In this document: piece after piece, positions 31,544 through 41,436 of the stretch
Position numbering within the stretch: position 1 is the first letter of the stretch
Layout: each line of letters starts with the position of its first letter
Source: Cichorium intybus
Lineage: Eukaryota; Streptophyta; Magnoliopsida; Asterales; Asteraceae
DNA: 64,000 nt
Assembly (NCBI GenBank): GCA_023525715.1
Contig: CM042016.1
Span: 65,735,382-65,799,381 of the forward strand
Direction of reading: 5' to 3'
Translations under genes and position numbers: made by a program
Notes under the pieces: generated by a model
The model's database searches: none
Seen by the model: the letters and a program-made list of their open reading frames with translations, nothing else
Told to the model about the DNA's origin: nothing

Positions 31544-32186
31544 TGTTGGAATACGATAACATAAAAACAACGCAGCGGAAACAGAAATCAAAATCGTATT
31601 CAACCAGGATCACAGAATCATGCACACTTTTGAAACTGTAAAATCAAGAGGGTTCAAGACATACCTTTTAAATCTCAGATCTGATTTTGTTAGGATGACG
31701 AGAGCCCAAAGTAGAACTCCTCTAATGTAATCGCACCCAAGACAACGATCCAGCACCCGTTGATGTAGTATATACCTTTGCTTGAAGTTTTAGCACGTAA
31801 TACCTAGGGTTTTGAAAGAAATCGGCCGTATACCGAGGGGTGGGAGGAGGGTGACGAAAATTAGGGTTTTGGCAGCCTATACAACTCAGATCTAGGGTTG
31901 TATTTATAGTGCTCCTCATCCTTATCCCCTCCCTTGTGGATATTTCACTTTAGTCCCTTATCCTTATTAAGTTTCTAATTAGTATACCTTTACTTTGGTA
32001 TATTAATAAACTTAACCATTAAGTTTCTAATTAATATACCTTTACTTTGGTATATTAATAAACTTAACCCCTCAAATTTATTTTCGATCTCTTTTAGCTA
32101 AATCGTCTCTTGCGTGTAACCCAAAAGGACCCTACTATTTATAATAATATTACCAACTTGTTATAACGATGGGCATATAACCAACA
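31544..32186 (-). repeat. 5' LTR of C2 (643 bp)
   Basis: Identical to the 3' LTR except at 6 sites. A TATA-like box is at 31901-31909 on the minus strand. Confidence 0.95.
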
Positions 32187-32191
32187 ATTAT
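32187..32191. repeat. Target duplication ATTAT of C2, right copy
   Basis: The second copy of ATTAT, after ...ATAACCAACA. A2 LTR sequence (GGTTTCCGCGG) resumes directly. Confidence 0.95.
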
Positions 32192-32488
32192 GGTTTCCGC
32201 GGCGCGCGTACTAATCTTCTCCCGTTTTTATCGGCATTTGAATGTGTTCCACCGCCTTAGATCCGCGTCACGCCTTCTTGATTTCTGCGGCGCGCGTACG
32301 TATTTTCCTGATTTTGCCTTCTTCTCCAAACTTCCTCCAATTTGCACGCTTTTGGTCCCTGTTTTCATTATTTTCTTCCAAACAAGTACTGACACGAAAA
32401 GTGAGAATACCACGATATATATGATATAATTTCACTAAGAATAGGGCTCAACAACGATTAAAATATGTAATATCACTAGGCGTTGTCA
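32192..32488 (-). repeat. 3' LTR of A2, inner part
   Basis: It continues the LTR split by C2 and ends GGCGTTGTCA at 32488. It matches 37683-37978, including the CGCGGCGCGCGTAC words. Together with 23770-24594 it gives an LTR of 1122 bases. Confidence 0.9.
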
Positions 32489-33605
32489 AACACCCCACAC
32501 TTGTGCCTTGCTTGTCCCCAAGCAAGAGAGTTTTTTAATAAATTCTAACTAAGACTCAAATAATTTTTGACTGTGTTTAGTTTCAAATTTTATTGCCTTA
32601 TGAGTTAGACTGAAATAGTTCATGAAAACCTAATCAGAGTGTTCTTTGGAATTCATGGCTTTCTAGAGAACCCTTGATTACAAATTTTCTGTCCACAATG
32701 AAGTGTACTTACTCATTCAGATTCTAAAGCCATTAAGGAATTGTCCATGACTTTCGATGTTGTCCGTGTAACGAGCTTTCGAAAATACCATCCCAAACCA
32801 GAAGATCTTAGGTGGTAAGGTGCATAAATGCCTCTTCAAGGTCACCTTTTTCGGACCTATCGGCTCGAACAACAAAGGCCACAGATTAACATTTCCTTCC
32901 TAAATTCTAATCCTAAAACACTCTAATCGTCTAACTCCTAAAACTCAACTTGTTTGACTAAACTAATAGCATGGTAACAACTACATAGTATCTGTTAAAA
33001 AATACTAGTGCTATAAACAATCACAAACCATTCGTTCCAAATTTACAATTTATTGAAAATTTTTGAAAAAGTTGCTAAAAATTTGAAAATTCGGTCATTT
33101 CTGCAAAAATTTCAAAAAATAAAAATACTCTTTCGACCGTCCACACCCCACACTTAAACCCGTACAACGTCCCCGTTGTACAAAACTTTATTTAGATCAA
33201 GGGAGAAAGAGTTACCCCTTTGGATGGTAGATTGCTTGGTTGGTACTCGATATTACATGTACAAATTCGAACAAAAGGTCCTCGATTTCGCATTCTGGAG
33301 TTCTAGCGCAACAGTGAACATGCCGGTGGTCAAGACAAGTGGAGGGGGCACGGTGACCCCATGAGACAACTCCTTCCCATTTGGTATAACATGCATGACT
33401 CAACAAAACATTAAATGCAAACATAACAAATAAAATATAAACAAGCAAAAGATAAAAGTGTGTCATAGATACAATACATATATCCCAAAAAATGAAAAAG
33501 AAAACAAATACATCAAGTGCCACCTGGTGGCCTGGAAGGTCCAGCCTCATGGTCATGGGCTCTAGCTGGGAATGGTCGGGTCTGCTGGCACTGTGCCGAT
33601 GCGAT
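32489..33605 (-). other. A2 3' untranslated region with polypurine tract
   Basis: No ORF is supported. On the minus strand GGGGACAAGCAAGG and AAGTGTGGGGTGTT precede the 3' LTR, as in A1. The region up to about 33365 matches A1 internal sequence (18983-19877) in reverse, which shows that the two belong to one family. Confidence 0.7.
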
Positions 33606-34712
33606 CTATAGAAGCACCTCCCCGATCCACTCTAACTGGTCCTCCATCCTGGCAACCCTGGTCTCCAGTCGGTGGATAGCTGATGGATCCTCCTCCTGAT
33701 GTGGCTGTGGTGCTGGCTCTGCCGGTGCGGGCTGCCTCCTGCGTCTCCTGCCAGGCTGGGCATATGCGGGCTGGGGGTCTTGGGGTGCCTCTGTCGCCAC
33801 CCTCACAAACTGTCCCGGGCGCTACTGCTCAATCAGCCCCATATTCTCCAATGCTCGCGCCGTAGTGCGAGATGGAGGTAAAGCGGTCAACGAAGCGACA
33901 GTGCGGGCGGTGAGGATCCGGTATGATCGGCCCAGGTTGGTGATGAAGTACCCACGGGCCAATGGACTACTGGCGGATGCACCCGTAGCACGGGTGGACA
34001 ATTTGACGGCTAGGGCGAATGGGATGTGAAGGAACCTGGAAGGGTCGAGAAGGACCCAGAGAAATGTCATGTCCTCCCCTGACACCTTCTCGCCCCCCTC
34101 CCGCTGCATGATGGAGGTGGAGACGATGCGGTGCATGAGACGGTGGAGTGGATCACGGAGATGGCTCTTCCTGGAGGTCCCCGCCTTATAGAAGATGTTG
34201 GACAATGGTTCCCAAACCTCCGTGTTGGCAGCCCTCTCAGGCTGCCCCTGAATACATGCCTCCATGAACTGTGTGAAGTGGCGGTGCTGCAGGTCCACCT
34301 CCGTATATATACCGGTGCGCCTCCCGTACTCTCAGAGGTTACACTCCCTCTGCACACCTCCCAGTCTGAACCGTATTAGTCTGGAATGCGGGTCTGTCGA
34401 CCTCGGTGCGTACTGGACAGTGGAAAGGAACTCCAGAAGGAGCTCGGTGTAGACAATGTCCTCCTCGGTGGCCATGAGCCTATCCCAGCCCCGGCAGGTA
34501 AATGAAACATCCCCATGGGTCCAGGTGCGATGCAAAAAACGGCTCAATCTCTCCCAGAGTCGTGCGTCTCGGAGAATATCTCTATCGATGACTGTCGCCT
34601 CGAGAACCCGGCGACTAATGAGGGCGTCTCTCCGTGATCGGTACTCCACAGAGCTGGCTGGTCCCTCTGGAAATTGAAGAAACTCATGATCCAATCTGAA
34701 CGACATCTGCAC
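33606..34712 (-). pseudogene. ATHILA ORF-1-like protein of A2
   Basis: One frame of about 368 codons from ATG 34712 (or the second ATG at 34706), interrupted by TGA 34332-34334 and TAG 33822-33824. The motif order FRLGG, LHRLMHRIVSTSI, EKVSGEDM and GYFITNLG agrees with the ATHILA ORF-1 family of Athila-type elements, whose function is unknown. A Pro/Arg-rich linker and a heptad-like end (RLETRVARMEDQLEWI) follow. The sequence before the second ATG (CCTTTTGTGCAG) resembles a 3' splice site. Both stops are single-codon events in an otherwise open frame, so decay is modest. The family call is from pattern memory. Confidence 0.7.
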
Positions 34713-35034
34713 AAAAGGAAAAAATAGTTTGCAAATTAAGTCCTTTTCTTCCCCACCGCACCGCGGCGCGGCCCAAGAGCAAGGGCGCGACGCGGTGAGC
34801 AGCTATTTCCAAAATCCAAACCCAATTCGAATTTTAACCTGTTTAAACTCAATCCAAATACACCACAAGGTAATCTAGGTGCCAACTAACTCATCTAGGG
34901 TGTCTATTTGGCACAACAACCACCCTATGAGTCAGCATTGGCGATTTCTAAGTTTTGAAGTTTTTGGAGAAATCAACCAAATTAACCCCCTAATCACTAG
35001 TTTTAACAAGTAATAGCTAGTTAGAATGACTTAC
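34707..35034 (-). other. Possible intron before the A2 ATHILA-like ORF
   Basis: The minus strand has a donor-like ACG/GTAAGTCATT (GT at 35034) and an acceptor-like TTTCCTTTTGTGCAG ending at 34707, just before ATGTCG. Between them sequence is non-coding and AT-rich except for CpG-rich words near 34760-34800. Splicing is inference only. Confidence 0.35.
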
Positions 35035-35457
35035 CGTAGTAGTAGGAATGAAATGAGCAAGAAAAAACATGAGAAATTTTTGTTGATCAGAGCTCCGAGA
35101 CGTGGTGTGTGTGAATAGTGTCGCGGGTTACCTTTTTATCGAAGGATTCCGCCCGATCGATTCCCGCGTCGCGCAAATGCACAAACCGCGGCGCGCGTGT
35201 CACCAATCAACCCCTGTGCATCGGGTTGGTTTACGATCCCGCGTCGTGCATATGAACAAACCGCGGCGCGGTCATTAAAATTTTCAAATTCTTCACACAA
35301 CCCCACACTTGCCTTAGACCACTAGTACGTGCACTTAATGATGATATTTTTCCTAATTACTTCTAAGGAATACAAAACCTATTCTATGACACGATGGGTT
35401 GCCTCCCAACAAGCGCTAAGTCTAATGTCTTCAGCCAGACGTAGAGTCCTTCTACAG
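35035..35457 (-). other. A2 spacer with CpG-rich words
   Basis: No ORF. CGCGTCGCG, CCGCGGCGCG and similar words recur near 35160-35275. They resemble the words in the A2 LTRs. Confidence 0.6.
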
Positions 35458-36737
35458 CTACGGTGGATCGTATGCCTTCTTCCTTCGCTGATTTTCAGTC
35501 ACCACCGTCCCTTTGTTGACCCACTGCTCCTCAAACTTCCCTAGGTCGAATGGCTTGTCGGTTCTCCTGCTGCTGCCCGGTTGCCGTCTCCCGATGATTT
35601 CCCGCGAGTGCTTGGAAGTAGCATTGAACCTCCAAGCTCGGTCCTTCCTTCTGCATCTCTTCAAGGTCAATGTCTTGACAAGAACCGCGCCCAATGCCGC
35701 TCCCAGTAGTTGTGTTGTGCCTCGTTCGTTGCTCTCATCTTGCGTGTTATTTTTAGTTTGCAATTTTGGCTTGCAATACCAATAAAGATTTTTCAATCGA
35801 ACGGGATCGGAAGGAAACAAATCAGGATGCTTCCATATGTCCTCATCGATGGTATTAATCACATCTAATTTTCCATTCATGAATGGATCATGAGTGGTGA
35901 TAGAATCATGTTTATTGTTTTCAAATATCAATTTGTTAGCAAGGTAAAAGATCAAAGAAGTCTCTCCGATCGATTCTTGGTCATCATCCATCAGGTGGAT
36001 CGGAACCAAGAGTGAGCGACTGGTTTGATCTGATGGTGGTACAAAGTCACCCATCACCAGATCCTTGCTTTCAAATTTCTCAAAATTTTCAAAAATCATA
36101 GGTTCGGGTGTAGTATTGTCATCTACACCCCCTTCCCCAATAGTATCAACAATTTCTGGTATTGTTGGGCTGGGGTCTGTACTGTCACTTACAGCCTCCT
36201 CCACAACATTCTCATCAACCAAATTGTCTGGTGATGGTATGGATTCACTCATCACCAGATCGACATTATTAATATTTTCAAAAACATCAAAAGATGTTGA
36301 GTCAGTGGTAGTATTGTTACCTACAACCTCTTCCTCAACAACCGTTTCGACCATCTCAGTGGTCTCTTGACTTTCCCAAGGTGTATGCCCTTCCATCACA
36401 TATTCAGGTGATGTAGGTTTACACACCATATCATTGGTATAAAAATTACTCGCCTCAGGTTCTGGCGAGGGTGATGAACATTTCCAACTTTCCTCTAACT
36501 GATCTAAAGAATCTTGCAATCTTACAAGAGCATCAGCCTGGTCCTTCTGCTCTTGGTGAGTGTTATACATGAGTACCAAAGTCGGGCCCAAATTATAGGA
36601 TTCTCAGGTTGAGATGACTCCTCGGTCCGCCATCCATTGTCATCGGATGATCCATTATAGCAATCATCCTCGTAATAGATGTCGGCTGGATTTTCATAGT
36701 TTTCATAATACTGATCCGGGTACATGTAATCGCCCAT
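35458..36737 (-). pseudogene. Acidic leader ORF of A2, unknown function
   Basis: It starts at ATG 36737 (MGDYMYPDQYYENYENP...), a Tyr/Asp/Glu-rich segment. A one-base shift near 36595-36600 moves it into a 377-codon frame (36591-35458). That frame has a short helical stretch, then a long Glu/Val/Thr/Ser-rich acidic region. A globular-looking part (DIWKHPDLFPSDPVRLKNLY) and a basic C-terminus (SKHSREIIGRRQPGSS, ending KKAYDPP) complete it. It lies directly after the primer site, where gag would be, but has no zinc knuckle or gag core that I can see. I do not recognise the family. Confidence 0.6.
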
Positions 36738-36833
36738 TATGAAGACGTACACATACCAGAATTCAAAGAACTAAAATCAAACATCAAAAATCAGAAGCTA
36801 AGTCCTACAAATCACCTAATCTTAAGCTCGCAA

Positions 36834-36853
36834 CTCCCCGGCAACGGCGCCGA
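36834..36853 (-). promoter_or_regulatory. Primer binding site of A2 (tRNA-Asp-like)
   Basis: The minus strand reads CGGCGCCGTTGCCGGGGAG four bases after the LTR end. It matches the tRNA-Asp-complementary site known from Athila-type elements (TGGCGCCGTTGCCGGGGA) except at the first base. This fixes the element orientation. Confidence 0.8.
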
Positions 36854-36857
36854 AATT

Positions 36858-37978
36858 TGACATCGCAGCGGTCGTCATGCGGTCAAAAATAAGAAAAACC
36901 TAACACACTCACTTAGCACAGTGGAAGTCAGGGTCGATCCGCAGGAGTTACATGGTCAAGTCAGGTGATAGATTACCAACTATAGTGTCACGCTATAGTC
37001 AGAGGACTTAGTTCCTACACTATTGACTACTAATCCCCGAAAACCTAGACTGAAGCAATTCCAATCAAACATATACTTAAACTAAACTTCAAACAAACCT
37101 AGTCACTTACTAAAATCAGAAGTACATCTCTAATTCAGAAGCAAACAAAGGCAAACAACCAGACATAAACCAAGGTATAAACTAAACCAATAACTAAGGT
37201 TCAACTAAACATTCACTGGCTAAAGTTCAACCCTAGAAAACTAACCTAGTTGGCTAATGAAATCAGCAAGGGAAGTCAGCCCAATCAAGGTCAAAACAAC
37301 ATGCAAACATCAAACAAACAAACACAATCTAAAATCAAGCATCAAACACCGAAAAACCAATAATACTTGTAACCAAATGATTATTATAAACCCAAAACAA
37401 ATTCCAATGATCCAATACAGTAACCACACTGAAAAACAGTAACTAAAATGCTCAAGGTCAGTGGTTGTCACTCCCAAAGACCCTAGCCACTAATGCTAAT
37501 TACTAAACTAAAATAAATTAAACATAAAAACCTGAAATACCAAAAAGGTAGTTGTTGAAACGAGTTCTTGGAGTCAAGGAGTCTTCACGGTCAATTTTTC
37601 ACCAGGGTTTTGCTCGGGTTTTCGGCTGAAAACACCTCTATTTATAGTTGCAAATGTTATGCAGCCGCGCCGCGCAATTATGGTTTCCGCGGTGCGCGTA
37701 CTAATCTTCTCCCGTTTTTATCGGCATTTGAATGTGTTCCACCGCCTTAGATCCGCGTCGCGCCTTCTTGATTTTCGCGGCGCGCGTACGTATTTTCCTG
37801 ATTTTGCCTTCTTCTCCAAACTTCCTCAAATTTACACGCTTTTGGTCCCTGCTTTCATTATTTTCTTCCAAAAAAGTACTGGCACGAAAAGTGAGAATAC
37901 CACGATATATATGATATAATTTCACTAAGAATAGGGCTCAACAACGACTAAAATATGTAATATCACTAGGCGTTGTCA
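36858..37978 (-). repeat. 5' LTR of A2 (1121 bp)
   Basis: Plus-strand ends are TGACATCGCAG and GGCGTTGTCA. A TATA box (CTATAAATAG on the minus strand) is at 37638-37647. Upstream of it in the sense of the element lie CGCGCCGCGG, GCGCGACGCGG and similar words. It is uninterrupted and serves as reference for the C2 insertion site. Confidence 0.9.
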
Positions 37979-37983
37979 GAGGC
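37979..37983. repeat. Target duplication GAGGC of A2, right copy
   Basis: The second copy of GAGGC, directly after the A2 end TGTCA. C1 gag sequence follows. Confidence 0.9.
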
Positions 37984-38784
37984 CATTTCTGAAATTTTCT
38001 ATTGTTGTTGAAGTATAAGGCTACAGTTTCCCCATTTTCATCAGCATCTCCTTCATCATCAGCAAAAGACGAACTCGGTGTTTTAAATAAATGCAAGAGA
38101 ACCGACATTCAGTTTATCACCTTGCGCATCCAGCACATCGTATTCATACGATTTCAACAACTTGTATAATTCTTCCAATGAGTAAAAATTAATACGTTCA
38201 TGGGCTCGCACCATCATGGTGATCTGTTTTCACTCCCTTCGAAGACATTGCATGAATCTGAAGTTCGTTTCATGCGAAGTTTTGGAAACCCCATATTTTC
38301 CAATTCATAGACCACATCATCAAACCTTTCAAAGGTCTAATCAATCTTTTCATTGTCCAGTTGCTTGAAGTTGCTGAAATCGGCAAGAATATTGTTGATG
38401 ATACTCTTCTTCATAACGTCTTTACCTTCGTATCTCATCTTTAATCTATCCCATATTTCTTTTGCAGACTTCGACCCTCATATCAAATTCAAAGCTACTG
38501 GGGGTAAACCACTCTTCAGTTCTCTCAAGCATCGTTTGTCGTTCTCAACCATCTTTTTTTTTGCAGCAATGGTTGCTTTAGTTTCGACAGGGGCTGCTTC
38601 ACCAGGTTTTTGCGGATATGGCCTGGACATTAGCGGAAAAGGGGCCATCATTGATAGATCTTATAAGATCTTCATCTATCTCGGACAGATGATCTACCAT
38701 ACGATCCGCCCATTGATCGTGAAATTTGGGAATGAGCATTAGAGCTTTGTCGCTAGAACCAAGAAGAGTGGCATAGTTCATCAT
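37984..38784 (-). pseudogene. Gag N-terminal half of C1
   Basis: ATG near 38784 opens MMNYATLLGSSDKALMLIPK, with the gag core pattern DQWADRMVDHLSEIDEDLI that aligns with the C5 gag (YDYWVGRMKDYLIGLDKDLW). A TGA ends it at 38599. Further words on the minus strand (LRELKSGLPP, AKEIWDRLKMRYEG) are in shifted frames with extra stops down to the A2 junction. Clearly dead. Confidence 0.75.
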
Positions 38785-38940
38785 AACATTGTTCAGGTTT
38801 TAAGACATTGAATAGTTGATCTTTGCAGAACTTAACCAAGACAAAAACTTTGAAACACGGAAGAATGGATCCAAGAAAAAATTGGAACCACGATTCAAAG
38901 AAGACTAGAATTGACTCGATAAGAGATCGGCAGGTAACCC

Positions 38941-38952
38941 TCTCTGATACCA
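38941..38952 (-). promoter_or_regulatory. Primer binding site of C1 (tRNA-iMet type)
   Basis: The minus strand reads TGGTATCAGAGA two bases (AG) after the LTR end TTTGCA. C5 shows the same two-base spacing. Confidence 0.85.
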
Positions 38953-38954
38953 CT

Positions 38955-39300
38955 TGCAAAGATTAAATTATGAACAAATCATATAATAAGAACAGTGATC
39001 TTTGAATATCAAACCATTCGAATGATTTATTCACTGCAATAAAGATAGGGTTCCTAATCAAAGAGATGAGCACCTAAGTTAAGCACGATTACAATGAATA
39101 CAACGACTGTATCAAGTGACATCACATCCTTCCTTCATCAGTGACACTACTTCTTTTTCTCCACAGAAGATTGAATTTCTGTATCAAGCTTTGGTGCTTC
39201 ATAACACTAAAATCTAACCACACATCAACCTTCTATATTTATAAGACTTAGATGCATAGTAACACCTAATTTGAGAAATTCCACATTTTGCCCAAGAAGT
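38955..39300 (-). repeat. 5' LTR of C1, outer end uncertain
   Basis: It starts TGCAAAGATTAAATT on the plus strand. A TATA-like box (CTTATAAATATAG on the minus strand) lies at 39233-39245. There is no second LTR in the window to define its far end. Confidence 0.5.
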
Positions 39301-41099
39301 CCATCGCTGTTCTCCATTAGAAAATTACATCAGAAATTTCTGATCAGAAAATCATATCCGAAAATTACATTAAAAATTAATATATTAAAAAAAATAATAA
39401 TAAATAAAATATAATAATAATAATATATAAAAAATAGGAAGGAGAGATGACTGTCGATAAACCCAAAATCAAAAGAAAGAGAGAAAAGTTCAACTTCTAA
39501 TGACTTATTAGAAGATTGTGAAGAAAAGAAGTTGAAATTGAGGTGTCAACTTAGTTGGGTGAAAGTAAGAGCTTTCAGCAAACCAAGACTCAACAAGGTG
39601 ACTGCTGACAAGGAAAGCAAATTGCTGATCACACCCAGACTCAGCAGTTGGTATCAGCACAATGTAAGCATCCAGATCCAGAAAGCGATTTCAAAACTAA
39701 AGTCAAAGGTTCGTTTCTCAAAGAAAGCAATTTCTTAGTGGGGGCTGTAACGAGTTCTTGCGGTGACGTAGGCGCATGCCAAGTCGCATTTGAATGCCAA
39801 GGCTCTAGAAGTTTGAATGCGCTCTATGGAGAAGGTTTACACATTTCCTGGCACCAACAAAGTTTTGGGAAGAGCCGATCACTTCAAATTTATCTATCAT
39901 TTGAGATCAAAACAACAGTAGGTCATTCAACATAGCAGCAACAAGGAATTTTCAAAATTTTCATCAACTATAATTTTTCAAATTTTTTAACATATAGCAC
40001 GAATCATGAATTTCTAATAAATTTCATGACCAAGAAGATTTTCTCAATATTTCCAAGACTGCATCACCTTTTGGGGGGATCCAGATTATAGTACAACTCG
40101 GCCGATTATTCAAAATTTTCATCAACTGTACCAGCAACTGCTGGACCACCAAATCTCCAATTTGCACAGCAACGAACCTTGAGCTGAATAGAAGTTGAAG
40201 TCCACCAAGAAAGTGCTTAACTAAACTTCTATTTACACCAAAACTTATGGTTGGAACATCAATGAGAGAATTTGTACTAAGTTTTGTTTTGGAGGGAACC
40301 AAACTTAGAAACACAACCTAAGTTAGAGCACATGGCAGAAGTTCAACAAAAATTGAGGAGGTGAAGCTTGAACAGAAGTTAAGCTGGAGTATTGAAGTTG
40401 GACCAAGAAGTTGAGATGGTGAACCAGTAATGAATGTCCACCAGAAATTGATGATCAGAAGTTCAACGCGATGAGATTGTAATTTTATAATTGTTTATTA
40501 TTATTATTATTATTTGTACTTGAGATCTGATAGAGATCTTCTACTCCTATATATAGGAGCCTTGGGTCATGAAAACTAAGTGAGATCAACTAGAAATTGT
40601 AAGGAAACTATCACTCCGATGTAAAGGAATTGGATGAGGGCTGGAGAATTCTCTTCAGCCACCTCAAGAACATCAAAAACATCATATATCCTCTTCTTTT
40701 ATCCACTCTTATCTCCTCTTCTTTATCCACTCTTATCTCCTCTTCTTTATCCACTCTAGATCTCCATGTAATTCATTTTAGACTAGAATGTGTGTTTGAG
40801 CTTAACTTTTAATCTGTAACACCTTTTCTTTATCAATGAAAAATACGAATTACATTATATCGTTTAATTATTGTCTTTTAATTTCCGCACTTGTTCTTCA
40901 CAATTTATTTAATATTCTGCAACTTTACATTTCAAGTCATTTATATTTTTCGCATCCTTCCTTTACATTTTAGCACTTAATTTATTTATATATCTTCGTT
41001 AATTGTTGAGCGAAAGATCTTGGACCCGAAAACCTCCGAATTTTTGTATATTTTTAATTTTCAAAAAATTTCTTGGAATATTTTTAATGTCTCATTAAA
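39301..41099 (+). other. Unassigned AT-rich region with a promoter-like module
   Basis: No convincing coding sequence. It includes an A/T-rich patch with (TAA)n-like runs (39360-39440), a (TTA)n run (about 40492-40514), a TATA-like CTATATATAGGAGCC near 40550, a 24-base tandem repeat (40689-40756) and a possible poly(A) signal near 40836. It may be the LTR or untranslated part of a decayed retroelement preceding C3. I cannot assign it. Confidence 0.4.
40689..40756 (+). repeat. 24-bp tandem repeat, about 3 copies
   Basis: The unit contains CTTTATCCACTCTTATCTCCT. ATCCAC recurs at 40701, 40725 and 40749. It is pyrimidine-rich on the plus strand and about 140-200 bases downstream of the TATA-like word at 40552. 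Confidence 0.8.
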
Positions 41100-41105
41100 C
41101 ACATA

Positions 41106-41166
41106 TGACGTGTCACAATCTAAGTGAACCATTCGATTTCATCATGACTTGGCATTAAATGCCAAG
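41106..41166 (+). promoter_or_regulatory. Conserved block upstream of the C3 3' ORF
   Basis: TGACGTGTCA, TAAGTGAACC and GGCATTAAATGCC occur in the same order as TGATGTGTCA, TTAGTGGACC and GCATTAAATGG before the C5 3' ORF (61704-61750). CTTGGCATTAAATGCCAAG (41148-41166) is a perfect 9-base palindrome around one A. A pyrimidine-rich stretch and an ATG follow in both. Promoter function is inferred. Confidence 0.5.
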
Positions 41167-41436
41167 CCAAAACTTTTTCTGGCACGTCCCCTCATCCATC
41201 ACATCCAATGGTTTTGTGAAATTCAAAATCACTTTATAACCGTTCCCTCTTCTCATTCCCTCTTATTTCTCATTTACACTCACTCTCTCTCCCATTCACG
41301 AAAAACCTCTTCAACTCCTCCTTCTCCAAGAAACTTGCCTTCTAGGGTTTCCTTCCCTCTCATTCCAGTGCCCTCTCGAAACACCACTACAACTTCTCCG
41401 GTTAAGCTTTCGCTATGACTACGCATCTCCAGAAAC

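Larger units (their letters stand above)
24595..32186 (-). mobile_element. Young Ty1/Copia retrotransposon C2, nearly intact
   Basis: A 7592-base element with two 643-base LTRs (24595-25237 and 31544-32186), tRNA-iMet primer site, polypurine tract, one long polyprotein frame and a perfect ATTAT target duplication. The LTRs differ at 6 positions (0.9%), so insertion was recent. Assuming a grass-like rate of 1.3e-8 per site per year gives roughly 0.4 million years. The only coding break I find is a TAG at 28351-28353 in integrase. It sits inside the 3' LTR of A2. I do not assign the clade. Confidence 0.95.
23770..37978 (-). mobile_element. Athila/Tat-like element A2, no gag-pol, hosting C2
   Basis: LTRs are 36858-37978 (5' LTR on the minus strand) and 23770-24594 plus 32192-32488 (3' LTR, split by C2). 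Each is about 1.12 kb with TGACA...TGTCA ends. The primer site resembles tRNA-Asp (36834-36853). The target duplication is GAGGC. The internal region without C2 is about 4.4 kb and carries two ORFs, neither with protease, RT or integrase. It would depend on a helper for mobility. The grouping with Athila/Tat rests on the primer site, the GGGGACAAGCAAG word before the 3' LTR and the ATHILA ORF-1-like protein. Confidence 0.85.
37984..39300 (-). mobile_element. Sirevirus-like Copia C1, right segment with 5' LTR
   Basis: This continues C1: gag N-terminal half (37984-38784), primer site (38941-38952) and the 5' LTR starting at 38955. The outer end of the LTR is not clear because the partner LTR is outside the window. 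I place it loosely near 39300, after the TATA-like box. Confidence 0.65.

Noticed and set aside
33132..33865. Plus-strand ORFs overlapping the A2 ATHILA-like ORF
   Set aside because: They are reverse-strand shadows in a GC-rich coding stretch.
40540..40860. Endogenous pararetrovirus promoter
   Set aside because: The layout is suggestive, but no pararetroviral protein sequence lies nearby.
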